From NCBI GenBank assembly GCA_023055505.1, contig JALIRH010000112.1, forward strand, positions 857,501 to 921,500: a stretch of 64,000 nucleotides of DNA, written 5' to 3'. The stretch's first letter is position 1. Every line of letters begins with the position of its first letter. Positions 10,153 through 25,300 of the stretch are shown one piece after another. A program made the position numbers and the translations under genes. The DNA comes from Callipepla californica brunnescens. Its lineage: Eukaryota > Chordata > Aves > Galliformes > Odontophoridae. The notes under the pieces were generated by a model, which searched no databases, was not told where the DNA came from, and saw only the letters and a program-made list of their open reading frames with translations.

Positions 10153-11766
10153 GTCACAATTCCAGAATGTCACTATGTCACAATGCTAGAATGTCAGAAT
10201 GTCAGAATGTCACAATGTCAAAATGTCAGAATGTCACAATGTCACAGTGTCAGAATGACAGGTTGCCACAATTCCAGAATGTCAGAATGTCACAATTCTA
10301 GAATGTCAGAATGTCAGAATGTGAGAATGTCACAATATCAGAATGACAGGTTGTCGCAATTCCAGAATGTCACTACGTCACAATGCTAGAATGTCAGAAT
10401 GTCAGAATGTGAGAATGTCACAGTGTCAGAATATCTGAAAGTCACAATCTCAGAATGTAAGAATGTAAGGTTGTCACAATTCCAGAATGTCACTATGTCA
10501 CAATGCTGGAATGTGAGAATGTCAGAATGTGAGAATGTCACAATGTCTAAATGTCAGAATGACAGATTTTCACAGTCGCAAAATGTCACAGTGTCACAAT
10601 GCTAGAATGTCAGAATGTCAGAATGTGAGAATGTCACTATGTCAGTATTTAAAAATGACAGGTTGCTACAATTCAAGAATGTCACTATGTCACAATGCTA
10701 GAATGTCAGAATGCGAGAAAGTCAGAATGTCAGAATGTCGGAATGACACGTTGCCACAATTCCAGAATGTCACTATGTCATAATGCTACAATGTCAGAAT
10801 GTCAAAATTTGATAATGTCACAATGTCAGAATATCAGAATATAAGTTGCCACAATTCCAGAATGTCATTATGTAACAATTCTAGAATGTCAGAATGTCAG
10901 AATGTGAAAATGTCACAATGTCAGACTGTCAGAATGACAGGTTTTCACAGTCGCAAAATTTCACAGTGTAACAATGCTAGAATGTCACAATGTCAGAATG
11001 TGAGAATGTCACAATGTCAGAATGTCAGAATGACAGGTTGCCACAATTGCAGAATGTCAGAATGTGAGAATATCACAATGTCAGAATGTGAGAATTGCAC
11101 AATATCAGAATGTCAGAATGACAGGTTGCCACAATTCCAGAATGTCACTATGTCACAATGCTAGAATGTCAGTATGTAAGAATGTGAGAATGTCAGACTG
11201 TCAGAATGTGAGAATGTCACAATGTCAGAATGTCAGAATGACAGGTTGCCACAATTCCAGTATGTCACTATGTCACAATGCTAGAATGTCAGAATGTCAG
11301 ATAGTGAGATTGTCACAATGACAGAATATAGGAATGACAGGTTTTCACAATTCCAGTATATCTCTATGTAACAATATCAGAATGTCACTATGTCACTATG
11401 GCAAAATGCCAGAATGTCAGAATGCAAGAATGCCAGAATGTCAGAATATCAGAATGACAGGTTGTAACATTTCCAGAATGTCGCTATATTTCAATGCTAG
11501 AATGTCAGAATGTCCGAATGTGAGAATGCCAGGACTCCAGAATGTCTGATTGACAGGTTGTCACAATTGCAATATGTGAATATGTCACAATGCTAGAATG
11601 ACAGAATGTCAGAATGTCAGAATGTGGGAATGTCACAATGTCACAATGTCAGAATGACAAGTTGTCACTGTTCCAGAATGTCACTTATGTCACAATGCTA
11701 GAATGTCAGAATGTCAGAATATGAGAATGTCACAATGTCAGAATGTCAGAATGAGAGGTTGTCACA
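10153..11766. repeat. Main satellite, segment between LTR copies 1 and 2
   Basis: 8-bp monomers in 96-120 bp secondary repeats. The first several hundred bases after the LTR closely match 55815 onward (offset about 45.66 kb), starting with the same GTCACAATTCCAGAATG junction. The segment ends with GTCACA (11761-11766), the left target duplication of LTR copy 2. Confidence 0.92.
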
Positions 11767-12051
11767 TGTTGTAATCCTATGCGGTGTGCACCATTTGTCG
11801 CGGTGAAGGGAGACAAGGACACCAGGTGGTCATCAGCAAGTCCCAACTTTAATCAGAAAGCTGTGTAAATTTATGTTGGTAGTAATGAAGTTCATATATA
11901 TTGCAAATCCCGAGCTCCTAATTGGTTAGTGATGTCAGTGAGGCTAAAGTTTCATTGTTAATTGCTGCGGTTAAGCTGAGGTTTCACTGGTCACTACTTC
12001 CTCAATACTAAATCCTACACCCTCATGTTGCAGTAAGGTTACTGTGGCCTA
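11767..12051 (-). mobile_element. Class II-type LTR, satellite-borne copy 2 (truncated)
   Basis: It starts like copy 1 (TGTTGTAATCC, preceded by GTCACA) but stops after TTACTGTGGCCTA, where satellite (CAATTCTAGAAT) follows. In LTR orientation the 5' U3 part, about 190 bp, is missing. It therefore keeps the R/U5 end and loses the U3 start. The breakpoint is unique among the eight copies. Confidence 0.85.
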
Positions 12052-12823
12052 CAATTCTAGAATATAAGAATGCAAGGTTGACACAATTCCAGAAAGTCAC
12101 AATGCCACAATGCTAGAATGTCAGAATGTCAGAATATGAAAATGTCAGAATGTAAAAATATCTGAATATAAGTTGCCACAATTCCAGAATGTCACTATGT
12201 CACAATGTTAGAATGTAAGAATAACACAATGTAAGAATGTCAGAATGTCAGGTTGCCACAATTCCAGAATGTCACTATGTCACAATGCTAGAATGTTTGA
12301 ATGTCAGAATGTGAGAATGTCAAAATATCTGAATGTCAGATTGACAGATTTTCACAGTCGCAAAATGTCACAATGTCACAATGCTAGAATGTCAGAATGT
12401 GATAATGTCACTACGTCAGAATTTCAAAATGACAGGTGGATACAATTCCAGAATGTCACTATGTCACAATGCTAGAATGTCAGAATGTCAGAATGTCAGA
12501 ATGTCAGAATGTCACAATGTCAGAATGTCAGGTTGTTACAATTCCAGAATATCACTATTTTACAATGCTAGAATGTCAGAATGTCAGGTTGACACAATTC
12601 CAGAATGTCACTATGCCACAATGCTAGAATGTCAGAATGTGAGAATGTCAGATTTTGAGAATGTCACAATGTCAGAATATCAAAATTATAGAATGTCAGA
12701 ATGTCAGAATGTGAGAATGTCACAATGTCAGAATGTCAGAATGAGAAGTTGTTACTGTTCCAGAATGTCACTATGTCACTATGCTAGAATGTCAGAATTT
12801 CATAATTTGACAATTTCAAATTT
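12052..12823. repeat. Main satellite, segment between LTR copies 2 and 3
   Basis: 8-bp monomers with the usual secondary repeat. Near its right end the sequence CATAATTTGACAATTTCAAA leads into LTR copy 3; the same kind of lead-in precedes the copies at 17.2, 34.5 and 62.0 kb. 12.24-12.82 kb resembles 16.69-17.20 kb closely. Confidence 0.9.
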
Positions 12824-12983
12824 GACACCTGGCGGTCATCAACAAGTCCCAACTTTATTCAGAAAGCTGAGTACATTAAAGTTCGTAGTAATGAAGTTCA
12901 TACATATTGCAAAACCCGAGCTTCTAAGGTTTCACTTGCTGTGACCCTTGCACTTTAGCCAGTCTTGCATAAAATCCTTCAAA
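12824..12983 (-). mobile_element. Class II-type LTR, copy 3 (two deletions)
   Basis: This LTR is reduced to 160 bp. The end carrying TGTTGTAATCC is gone (it starts at GACACCTGGCGG), and a large internal part is deleted between CCCGAGCTTCTAAGG and TTTCACTTGCTGTG. The right end reads CCTTCAAA before GTCACAATTCC. The same pair of deletions occurs at 17201-17360 and 34490-34649, so they arose once before copying. The polyadenylation position is AATAAA on the minus strand. Confidence 0.85.
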
Positions 12984-15900
12984 GTCACAATTCCAGAATG
13001 TCGCTATCTCACAATGCTAGAATGTCAGAATGTCAGAATATGAGAAAGTCACAGTGTCAGAATGACAGGTTGTCACAGTAGCAAAATGTCACTATGTCAC
13101 AGTGCTAGAATGTCAGAATGCGAGAATCTCAGAATGTCTGAATGTCAGAATGACAAGTTGCCACAATTCCAGAATATCACTATGTCACAATGCTAGAATG
13201 TCAGAATGTCAAAATGTGAGAATGTCACAATGTCAGATTATCTGAATATAAGTTGCCACAATTCCAGAATATCACTATGTCACAATGTCAGAATGTCAGA
13301 ATGTCAGAATGTCAGAATGTCACAATGTCAGAATGTGACAATGACACGTTGCCACAATTCCAGAATGTCATTATGTCACAATGCTAGAATGTTAGAATGT
13401 CTGAATGTGAGAATGCCACAATGCCAGAATGTGAGATTGACAGGTTGTCACAATTGCAAAATGTCAATATGTCACAATGCTATAACATCAGAATGTAATA
13501 ATGACAGAATGTCAGAATGAGAAGTTGTCACTGTTCAAGAATGTCACTATGTCAAAATGCTAGAATGTCAGAATGTCACTATGTCACTATGTCACAATGC
13601 TAGAATGTCACAATGTCAGAATGTCAGAATGTCAGAATGACAGGTTGCCACAATTCAAGAATGTCACTATGTCACAATACAAGAATGTCATAATATAAGA
13701 ATGTGGTAATGTCACAATGTCAGGATATCAGAACGACATGTTGACACAATTCCTGAATGTAATTATATCACAATACTAGAATGTCAGAATATCAGAATGT
13801 GAGAATGTCACAATATCATAATGTGAGAATGTCAGAATGTCTGAATGACAGGTTGTCACAGTCGCAAAATTTCACTATGTCACAATGCCAGAATGTCAGA
13901 ATATCAGAATGTGAGAATGTCACAATGTCAGAATGTCAGAATGACTGGTTGCCACAATTCCAGAATGTCATTATGTCACAATGCTAGAATGTCAGAATGT
14001 AAGAATGTGAGAATGTCAGAATGTCAGAATGTGAGACTGTCACAACGTCAGATTGTCTGAATGACAGGTTGCCACAATTACAGAATGTCATTATGTCACA
14101 ATGCTAGAATGTCAGAATGCCAGAATGTATGGTTATCACAATTCCAGAATTTCACTAAGTCACAATGCTAGAATGTCAGAATGTCAGAATGTGAGAATGT
14201 CACAATGTCTGAATGTCAGAATGACAGATATTCTCAGTCGCAAAATGTCAGTGTCACAATGCTAGAATATCAGAATATCACAATGTCAGAATGTCAGAAT
14301 GTCAGAATGTCAGAATGTGAGAATGTCACAACGTCAGAATGTCAGAATGACAGGTTACCACAATTACAGAATGTCACAATGTCACAAATCTAGAATGACA
14401 GAATGTCAGAATGTGAGAATGTCACTATGTCAGAATGTCAAAATGACACGTTGCTACAATTCAAGAATGTCACTATGTCACAATGCTAGAATGTCAGAAT
14501 GTGAGAATGTCACAATGTCAGAATGCCAGGTTGCAAAAATTCCAGAATGTCACTTTTCCACAATGCTAGAATTTCAGAATGTCATAATGTGAGAATGACA
14601 GAATTTCAGAATGTCAGAATGAAATGTTGCCACAATTCCAGAATGTCACTATGTCACAATGCTAGAATGTCAGAATGTCAGAATGTCAGAATGTCAGGCT
14701 GTCACAGTCGCAAAATGTCACTATGTTACAATGCTAGAATGTCAGAATGTCAGGTTCACACAATTCCAGAATGTCACTATGCCAGAATGCTAGAATGTCA
14801 GAATGTCAGAATGTCAAAATGTGAGAATGTCACAATGTGAGAATGTCACAATTTCAGGTTGCCACAAATAAATTATGTCACTATCTCACAATGCTAGAAT
14901 GTCACAATGTCAGAATGTCACAATGTCATAGTGTCACAATGTCAGAATGACAGGTTGCCACAATTCCAGAATGTCACTATGTAACAATGCTAGAATGTCA
15001 GAATGTCAGAATGTCAGAATGTCAGGTTGTCACAGTCGTAAAATGTCACTATGTCACAAAGCTAGAATGTCAGAATGTCAGAATGTGAGAATGTCAGAAT
15101 GTCAGAATGTCAGAATGTCAGATTGGCACAATTCCAGAATGTCACTATGCCACAATGCTAGAATGTCAGAATGTCACAATGTCAGAATTTCAGAATGTCA
15201 GGTTGTCACAATGCTAGAATGTCAAAATGTCAGAACCTGAGAATGTCAAAATGTCAGATTATCTGAATATAAGTTACCACAATTCCAGAATGTCACTATG
15301 TCACAATGCTATAATGTCAGAATGTGAGAATGTGAGAATGTCACAATGTCAGAATACCAGAATATAAGTTGCCACAATTCCAGAATGTCACTATGTCACA
15401 CTGCTAGAATGTCAGAATGTAACAATGTCAGAATGTCAGAATGTCAGGTTGTCACAGTCGTAAAATGTCACTATGTCACAAAGCTAGAATGTCAGAATGT
15501 CAGAATGTGAGAATGTCACAATGTCAGAATGTCAGAATGTCAGAATGTCAGATTGTCACAATTCCAGAATGTCACTATGCCACAATGCTAGAATGTCAGA
15601 ATGTCACAATGTCAGAATTTCAGAATGTCAGGTTGTCACAATGCTAGAATGTGAAAATGTCAGAACCTGAGAATGTCAAAATGTCAGATTATCTGAATAT
15701 AAGTTACCAAAATTCCAAAATGTCACTATGTCACAATGCTATAATGTCAGAATGTGAGAATGTGAGAATGTCACAATGTCAGAATACCAGAATATAAGTT
15801 GCCACAATTCCAGAATGTCACTATGTCACACTGCTAGAATGTCAGAATGTCAGAATGTCAGAATGTAACAATGTAAGAATGTCAGAATGACAGGTTTTCA

Positions 15901-17200
15901 CAGTCGCAAAATGTCACTATCTCACAATGCTAGAATGTCAGAATGTCAGAATGTGCGAATGTCACAATGTCAGAATGTCAGAATGTCACAATGTCAGAAT
16001 GTCAGAATGACATGTTGCCACAATTCCAGAATGTCACTATGTCACAATGCTAGAATATCAGAATGTCAGAATGTGAGAATGTCACGATGTCAGATTATCT
16101 GAATATATGTTGCCACAATTCCAGAATATCACTATGTCACAATGACAGAATGTCAGAATGTCACAATGTCAGAATGTCAGAATGACAGGTTGCCACAATT
16201 CCAGAATGTCATTTTTTCACAATGCTAGAATGTAAGAATGTCAGAATGTGACAATGTCACAATGTCAGAATGTCAGAATGACAGGTTTTCACTGTCGCAA
16301 AATGTCAGTATCTCACAATGCTAGATTGTTAGAATATCAGAATGTGAGAATATCACAATGTCAGAATGTCAGAATGGCAGGTTGTAACAGTTCCAGAATG
16401 TTAGTATATTTCAATGCTAGAATGTCAGAATGACAGAGTGTGAGAATGCCACAATGCCAGAATGTCAGATTGACAGGTTATCACAATTGCAAAATGTCAA
16501 TATGTCACAATGCTAGAATGTCAATATGTCACAATGCTAGAATGTCAGAATGTCAGAATGTGAGAATGTCACAATGTCAGAATGTCAGAATGACAAGTTG
16601 TCACTGTTCAAGAATGTCACTATGTCACAATGCTAGAATGTCAGAAAGTCAGAATAAAACAATGTCAGAATGTCAGAATGTCAGGTTGCCACAATTCCAG
16701 AATGTCACTATGTCACAATGCTAGAATGTTTGAATGTCAGAATGTGAGAATGTCACAATGTCTGAATGTCAGATTGACAGATTTTCACAGTTGCAAAATG
16801 TCACAATGTCACAATGCTAGAATGTCAGAATGTGATAATGTCACTATGTCAGAATTTCAAAATGACAGGTGGATACAATACCAGAATGTCACTATGTCAC
16901 AATGCGAGAATGTCAGAATGTGAGAATGTCAGATTTTGAGAATATCACAATGTCAGAATATCAAAATAATAGAATGTCAGAATGTCAGAATGTGAGAATG
17001 TCACAATGTCAGAATGTCAGAATGACAAGTTGTTACTGTTCCAGAATGTCACTATGTCACTATTCTAGAATGTCAGAATGTCAGAATGTGAGAATTTCAC
17101 AATGTCAGAATGTCCGAATGACAAGTTTTTACTGTTCCAGAATGTCACTATGTCAATATGCTAGAATGTCAGAATGTCATAATTTGACAATATCAAATTT
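12984..17200. repeat. Main satellite, segment between LTR copies 3 and 4
   Basis: 8-bp monomers with 96-120 bp secondary repeats throughout. A local tandem duplication with a period of 422-430 bases occupies about 15.00-15.85 kb. Besides LTR-linked similarity, several stretches (for example 13.78-14.84 kb) recur in the core near 18.1, 27.6 and 36.0 kb. Confidence 0.92.
15000..15850. repeat. Tandem duplication with 422-430 bp period
   Basis: GTCGTAAAATGTCAC occurs at 15035 and 15457 (offset 422), and ATTATCTGAATATAAG at 15258 and 15688 (offset 430). The copies differ by one 8-bp monomer and a few substitutions. The rare GTCGTAAA variant (elsewhere GTCGCAAA) shows that the two stretches are copies of each other. 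Confidence 0.85.
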
Positions 17201-17360
17201 GACACCTGGCGGTCATCAACAAGTCCCAACTTTATTCATAAAGCAGAGTACATTTATGTTCGTAGTAGTGAAGTTCATACTTATTGCAAAACCCGAGCTT
17301 CTAAGGTTTCACTTGCTGTGACCCTTGCACTTTAGTCAGTCTTGCATAAAATCCTCCGAA
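17201..17360 (-). mobile_element. Class II-type LTR, copy 4 (two deletions)
   Basis: 160-bp remnant with the same two breakpoints as copies 3 and 5: it starts GACACCTGGCGG and joins CTTCTAAGG to TTTCACTTGCTG. The right flank is TTCACAATTCC, one base off the usual GTCACA. The polyadenylation position on the minus strand is AATAAA. The lead-in satellite on the left also matches copies 3, 5 and 8. Confidence 0.85.
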
Positions 17361-19619
17361 TTCACAATTCCAGAATGTCGCTATATCACAATGCTAGAAT
17401 GTCAGAATGTCAGAATGTGAGAGAGTCACAGTGTCAGAATGACAGGTTATCACAGTAGCAAAAAGTCACTATGTCACAGTGCTAGAATGTTAGAATGCGA
17501 GAATGTCAGAATCTCTGAATGTCAGAATGACACGTTGCCACAATTCCAGAATATCACAATGTCACAATGCTAAAATGTCAGAATGTCAAAATGTGAGAAT
17601 GTCACAATGTCAGATTATCTGAATATAAGTTGCCACAATTCCAGAATGCCACTATGTCAGAATGTCACAATGTCAGAATGACAGGTTGCCACAATTCCAG
17701 AATGTCATTATGTCACAATGCTAGAATGTTAGAATGTCAGAATGTGAGAATGCCACAATGCCAGAATGTGAGATTGACAGGTTATCACAATTGCAAAATG
17801 TCAATTTGTCACAATGCTAGAATGTCAGAATGTAAGAATGACAGAATGTCAGAATGACAAGCTGTCACTGTTCAAGAATGTCACTATGTCACAATGCTAG
17901 AATATCAGAATGTCACTATGTCACTATGTCACAATGCTAGAATGTCAGAATGTAAGAATGACAGAATGTCAGAATGACAGGTTGCCACAATTCCAGAATG
18001 TCACTATGTCACAATACAAGAATGTCATAATGTCAGAATGTGGTGATGACACAGTGTCAGAATATCAGAACGACATGTTGACACAATTCCTGAATGTAAA
18101 TTTATCACAATACTAGAATGTCAGAATATCAGAATGTGAGAATGTCACAATATCATAATGTGAATATGTCAGAATGTCTGAATGACAGGTTGTCACAGTC
18201 GCAAAATTTCATTATGTCACAATGCCAGAATGTCAGAATATCAGAATGTGGAAATGTCATAACGTCAGAATGTCAGAATGACAGGTTGCCACAATTGCAG
18301 AATGTCATTATGTCACAATGCTAGAATATCATTATGTCAGAATGTGAGAATGTCACGATGTCAGATTACCTGAATATAAGTTTCCACAATTCCAGAATAT
18401 CACTATGTCACAATGACAGAATGTCAGAATGTCAGAATATCACAATGTCAGAATGTCAGAATTACAGGTTTTCACAGTCGCAAAATGTCACTATCTCACA
18501 ATGCTAGAATGTCAGAATGTCAGAATGTGCGAATGTCACAATGTCAGAATGTCACAATGTCAGAATGTCAGAATGTCAGAATGACATGTTGCCAGAATTC
18601 CAGAATGTCATTTTGTCACAATTCTAGATTGTAAGAATGTCAGAATGTGACAATGTCACAATGTCAGAATGTCAGAATGACAGGTTTTCACAGTCGCAAA
18701 ATGTCAGTATCTCACAATGCTAGATTGTTAGAATATCAGAATGTGAGAATATCACAATGTCAGAATGTCAGAATGGCAGGTTGTAACAGTTCCAGAATGT
18801 TAGTATATTTCAATGCTAGAATGTCACAATGTCAGAATGTCACAATGCCAGAATGTCAAAATGTCAGAAAATGAGAACGACAAAATGTCAGAATGTCTGA
18901 ATGTCAGGTTGCCACAATTCCATAATGTCACTATGTCACAATGCTAGAATATTAGAATGTCAGAATGTCAGAATGTCACGATGTCAGATTATCTGAATAT
19001 AAGTTGCCACAATTCCAGAATATCACTATGTCACAATGTCAGAATGTCAGAAAGTGAGAATGTCACAATGTCAGAACATCAGAATATACGTTGCCACAAT
19101 TACAGAATGTCATTATCTCACAATGCTAGAATGTCAGAATGTGAGAAAGTCACGATGTCAGATTATCTGAATATAAATTGCCACAATTCGAGAATATCAC
19201 TATGTCACAATGTCAGAATGTCAGAATGTCAGAATGTCACAATGTCAGAATGTCAGAATGACAGGTTGCCACAATTCCAGAATGTCATTTTGTCACAATG
19301 CTAGAATGTAAGAATGTCAGAATGTGAGAATATCACGATGTCAGATTATCTGAATATAAATTGCCACAATTCGAGAATATCACTATGTCATAATGTCAGA
19401 ATGTCAGAATGTCAGAATGTCACAATGTCAGAATGTCAGGTTGACACAATTACACAATGTCACTATGCCTAAATGCTAGAATGTCAGCATGTGAGAATGT
19501 TAGAATGTGAGAATGTCACAACGTCAGAATGTCACAATGTCAGAATGTCAGAATGACATGTTTTCACAGTCGCAAAATATCACTATCTCACAATGCTAGA
19601 ATGTCAGAATGTAAGAATG

Positions 19620-22600
19620 TCACTAAGTCACAATGCTAGAATGTCAGAATGTCACAATGTCAGAATGTCAGAATGACAGGTTGCCACAATTCCAGAATGT
19701 CACTATGTCACAATACAAGAATGTCATAATGTCAGAATGTGGTGATGTCACAGTGTCAGAATATCAGAACGGAATGTTGACACAATACCTGAATGTAATT
19801 ATATCACAATACTAGAATGTCAGAATATCAGAATGTGAGAATGTCACAATATCATAATGTGAGAATGTCAGAATATCTGAATGACAGGTTGTCTCAGTAG
19901 CAAAATGTCACTATGTCACAGTGCTAGAATGTCAGAATGCGAGAATGTCAGAATGTCTGAATGTCAGAATGTCAGAATGACTGGTTGCCACAATTCCAGA
20001 ATGTCACTATGTCACAATGCTAGAATGTCAGAATGTCAAAATGTCCGAATGCCACAATGCCAGAATGTGAGATTGACAGGTTATCACAATTGCAAAATGT
20101 CAATTTGTCACAATGCTAGAATGTCAGAATGTAAGAATGAGAGAATGTCAGAATGTCAGAATGTGAGACTGTCACAACATCAGATTGTCTGAATGACAGG
20201 TTGCCACAATTACAGAATGTCACTATGTCACAGTGCTAGAATGTCAGAATGTCAGAATGTATGGTTATCACAACTCCAGTATTTCACTAAGTCACAATGC
20301 TAGAATGTCAGAATGTCAGAATGTGAGAATGTCACAATGTCAGAATGTCAGGTTGCAAAAATTCCAGAATGTCACTTTTCCACAATGCTAGAATTTCAGA
20401 ATGTCATAATGTGAGAATGACAGAATTACAGAATGTCAGAATGAAATGTTGCCACAATTCCAGAATGTCACTATGTTACAATGCTAGAATGTCAGAATGT
20501 CATGTTCACACAATTCCAGAATGTCACTATGCCAGAATGCTAGAATGTCAGAATGTGAGAATGTCAAAATGTGAGAATGTCACAATGTGAGAATGTCACA
20601 TTGTCAGGTTGCCACAAATAAATTATGTCACTATCTCACAATGCAAGAATGTCAGTATGTCAGAATGTGCGAATGTCACAATGTCAGAATGTCACAACGT
20701 CATAGTGTCACAATGTCAGAATGACAGGTTGCCACAATTCCAGAATGTAACTATGTCACAATGCTAGAATGTCAGAATGTCAGAATGTCAGGTTGTCACA
20801 GTCGCAAAATGTCACTATGTCACAAAGATAGAATGTCAGAATGTCAGAATGTGAGAATGTCAGAAAGTCAGAATGTCAGAATGTCAGATTGACACAATTC
20901 CAGAATGTCACTATGACACAATGCTAGAATGTGAGAATGTCACAATGTCAGAATTTCAGAATGTCAGGTTGACACTATGCTAGAATGTCAAAATGTCAGA
21001 ACCTGAGAATGACAAAATGTCAGAATGTCTGAATGTCAGGTTGCCACAATTCCATTATGTCACTATGTCACAATGCTAGAATATCAGAATGTCAGAATGT
21101 GAGAATGTCACGATGTCAGATTATCTGAATATAAGTTGCCACAATTCCAGAATGTCACTATGTCACAATGCTATAATGTCAGAATGTGAGAATGTGAGAA
21201 AGTCACAATGTCAGAATACCAGAATATAAGTTGCCACAATTCCAGAATGTCACTATGTCACAATGCTAGAATATCAGAATGTCAGAATGTCAGAATGTCA
21301 CAATGTCAGAATGTCGGAATGACAGGTTTTCACAGTCGCAAAATGTCACTATCTCACAATGTCAGAATGTCAGAATGTCAGATTGTGCGAATGTCACAAT
21401 GTCAGAATGTCAGAATGTCAGAATGTCAGAATGTCAGATTGTGCGAATGTCAGAATGTCAGAATGTCAGAATGTCACAATGTCAGAATGTCAGAATGATA
21501 TGTTGCCACAATTCCAGAATGTCACAATGTCAGAATGTTAAAATATAAAAATGTCAGAATGTGAGAATGTCACGATGTCAGATTATCTGAATATAAGTTG
21601 CCACAATTCCAGAATATCACTATGTCACAATGTCAGAATGTCAGAATATCACTATGTCACAATGTCTGAATGTCAGAATGACAGGTTGCCACAATTCCAG
21701 AATGTCATTTTGTCACAGTGCTAAAATGTAAGAATGTCAGAATGTGACAATGTCACAATGTCAGGATGTCAGAATGGCAGGTTTTCACAGTCGCAAAATG
21801 TCAGTATCTCACAATGCTAGATTGTTAGAATATCAGAATGTGAGAATATCACAATGTCAGAATGTCAGAATGGCAGGTTGTAACAGTTCCAGAATGTTAG
21901 TATACTTCAATGCTAGAATGTCAAAATGTCAGAGTGTGAGAATGCCACAATGCCAGAATGTCAGATTGACAGGATGTCACAATTGCAAAATGTCAATATG
22001 TCACAATGCTAAAATGTCAATATGTCACAATGCTAGTATGTCAGAATGTCAGAATGTCAGAATGTCACAATGTCAGAATGTCAAAATGACAAGTTGTCAC
22101 TGTTCAAGAATGTCACAATGTCACAATGCTAGAATGTCAGAATGTCAGAATGTCACTATGTCACAATGCTAGAATGTCAGAATGTCACAGTGTCGGAATG
22201 TCAGAATGACAGGTTGCCCCAATTGCAGAATGTCACTATGTCACAATGCAAGAATTTAATAATGCCAGAATGTGAGAATGTCCCAACCTCAGAATGACAG
22301 AAAGAAAGGTTGCCACTATTCCAGAATGTCACTATGTCAAAATGCTAGAATGTCAGAATGTGGTAATGTCACAATGTCAGAATATCAGAATGACATGTTG
22401 ATACAATTCCTGAATGTCATTATATCACAATGCTAGAATGTCAGAATGTCAGAATGTGTGAATGTCACAATATCATAATGTGAGAATGTCACAATGTCAG
22501 AATGACAGGTTGTCACAGTCGCAAATTGTCACTATGTCACAATGCCAGAATGTCAGAATGTCAGAATGTGAGAATGTCAGAATGTCAGAAAGACAGGTTG

Positions 22601-25300
22601 TCACAATTCCAGAATGTCACTACGTCACAATGCTAGAATGACAGAATGTCAGAACGTGAGAATGTCACAATGTCAGAATGTCAGGTTGACACAATTACAG
22701 AATGTCACTATGCCACAATGCTAGAATGTCAGAATGTGAGAATGTCAGAATGTAAGAATGTCACAATGTCAGAATGTCACAATGTCAGAAGGTCAGAATG
22801 ACAGGTTGCCACAATTCCAGAATGTCATTATGTCACAATACAAGAATGTTAGAATGTCAGAATGTGAGAATGCCACAATGCCAGAATGTGAGATTGACAG
22901 GTTGTCACAATTGCAAAATGTCAATATGTCACAATGCTAGAATGTCAGAATGAAAGAATGACAGAATGTCAGAATGACAAGTTGTCACTGTTCAAGAATG
23001 TCACTATGTCACAATGCTAGAATATCAGAATGTCTCTATGTCACTATGTCACAATGCTAGAATGTCAGAATGTCACAATGTCAGAATGTCAGAATGAGAG
23101 GTTGCCAACATTCCAGAATGTCACTATGTCACAATACAAGAATGTCATAATGTCAGAATGTGGTGATGTCACAGTGTCAGAATGTCAGAACGACATGTTG
23201 ACACAATTCCTGAATGTAAATTTATCACAATACTAGAATGTCAGAATATCAGAATGTGAGAATGTCACAATATCATAATGTGAATATGTCAGAATGTCTG
23301 AATGACAGGTTGTCACAGTCGCAAAATTTCATTATGTCACAATGCCAGAATGTCAGAATATCAGAATGTGGAAATGTCATAACGTCAGAATGTCAGAATG
23401 ACAGGTTGCCACAATTGCAGAATGTCATTATGTCACAATGCTAGAATATCATTATGTCAGAATGTGAGAATGTCACGATGTCAGATTACCTGAATATAAG
23501 TTGCCACAATTCCAGAATATCACTATGTCACAATGACAGAATGTCAGAATGTCAGAATATCACAATGTCAGAATGTCAGAATTACAGGTTTTCACAGTCG
23601 CAAAATGTCACTATCTCACAATGCTAGAATGTCAGAATGTCAGAATGTGCGAATGTCACAATGTCAGAATGTCACAATGTCAGAATGTCAGAATGTCAGA
23701 ATGACATGTTGCCAGAATTCCAGAATGTCATTTTGTCACAATTCTAGATTGTAAGAATGTCAGAATGTGACAATGTCACAATGTCAGAATGTCAGAATGA
23801 CAGGTTTTCACAGTCGCAAAATGTCAGTATCTCACAATGCTAGATTGTTAGAATATCAGAATGTGAGAATATCACAATGTCAGAATGTCAGAATGGCAGG
23901 TTGTAACAGTTCCAGAATGTTAGTATATTTCAATGCTAGAATGTCACAATGTCAGAATGTCACAATGCCAGAATGTCAAAATGTCAGAAAATGAGAACCA
24001 CAAAATGTCAGAATGTCTGAATGTCAGGTTGCCACAATTCCATAATGTCACTATGTCACAATGCTAGAATATTAGAATGTCAGAATGTGAGAATGTCACG
24101 ATGTCAGATTATCTGAATATAAGTTGCCACAATTCCAGAATATCACTATGTCACAATGTCAGAATGTCAGAAAGTGAGAATGTCACAATGTCAGAACATC
24201 AGAATATACGTTGCCACAATTACAGAATGTCATTATCTCACAATGCTAGAATGTCAGAATGTGAGAAAGTCACGATGTCAGATTATCTGAATATAAATTG
24301 CCACAATTCGAGAATATCACTATGTCACAATGTCAGAATGTCAGAATGTCAGAATGTCACAATGTCAGAATGTCAGAATGACAGGTTGCCACAATTCCAG
24401 AATGTCATTTTGTCACAATGCTAGAATGTAAGAATGTCAGAATGTGAGAATATCACGATGTCAGATTATCTGAATATAAATTGCCACAATTCGAGAATAT
24501 CACTATGTCATAATGTCAGAATGTCAGAATGTCAGAATGTCACAATGTCAGAATGTCAGAATGACAGGGTGCCACAATTCCAGAATGTCATTTTGTCACA
24601 ATGCTAGAATGTAAGAATGTCAGAATGTGAGAATGTCACAATGTCAGAATGTCAGGTTGACACAATTACACAATGTCACTATGCCTAAATGCTAGAATGT
24701 CAGCATGTGAGAATGTTAGAATGTGAGAATGTCACAACGTCAGAATGTCACAATGTCAGAATGTCAGAATGACATGTTTTCACAGTCGCAAAATATCACT
24801 ATCTCACAATGCTAGAATGTCAGAATGTAAGAATGTCACTAAGTCACAATGCTAGAATGTCAGAATGTCACAATGTCAGTATGTCAGAATGTCAGGTTGT
24901 CACAGTCGCAAAATGTCACTAGGTCACAAAGACAGAAAGTCAGAATGTCAGAATGTCAGAATGTCAGATTGACACAATTCCAGAATGTCACTATGCCACA
25001 ATGCTAGAATGTCAGAATGTTAGAATGTCGAGAATGTCACAATGTCAGAATGTCACAATGCTAGAATGTCAGAATGTCAGAATGTGAGAATGTCACAATG
25101 ACAGAATATCAGAATGACAGATTTTCTCAGTCGCAAAATATCAGTGTCACAATGCTAGAATATTAGAATGTCAGAATGTCACAATGTCAGAATGTCAGAA
25201 TGTCAGAATGTCAAAACGTCAGAATGTCAGAATGACAGGTTGCCACAATTACAGAATGTCACAATGTCACAATGCTAGAATGTCAGAATGTCAGAATGTG
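19620..25300. repeat. Core higher-order unit, copy U1
   Basis: About 5.7 kb. Compared with U2, the offset is 7225 at its left part (19633 matches 26858) and 7527 from about 20345 onward, so U1 lacks about 302 bases present in U2 and U3. Over the rest, few differences are visible. The right end of the match is near 25.3 kb, where U1 continues with GTCACGATGTCAG and U2 with GTCACAATGAGAG. Confidence 0.85.

Noticed and set aside
12381..12944. 187-codon open frame, the longest in the window
   Set aside because: It is satellite read-through into a deleted LTR remnant; the same read-through appears at 16869-17321 and 34383-34610 because the LTR junction is duplicated.
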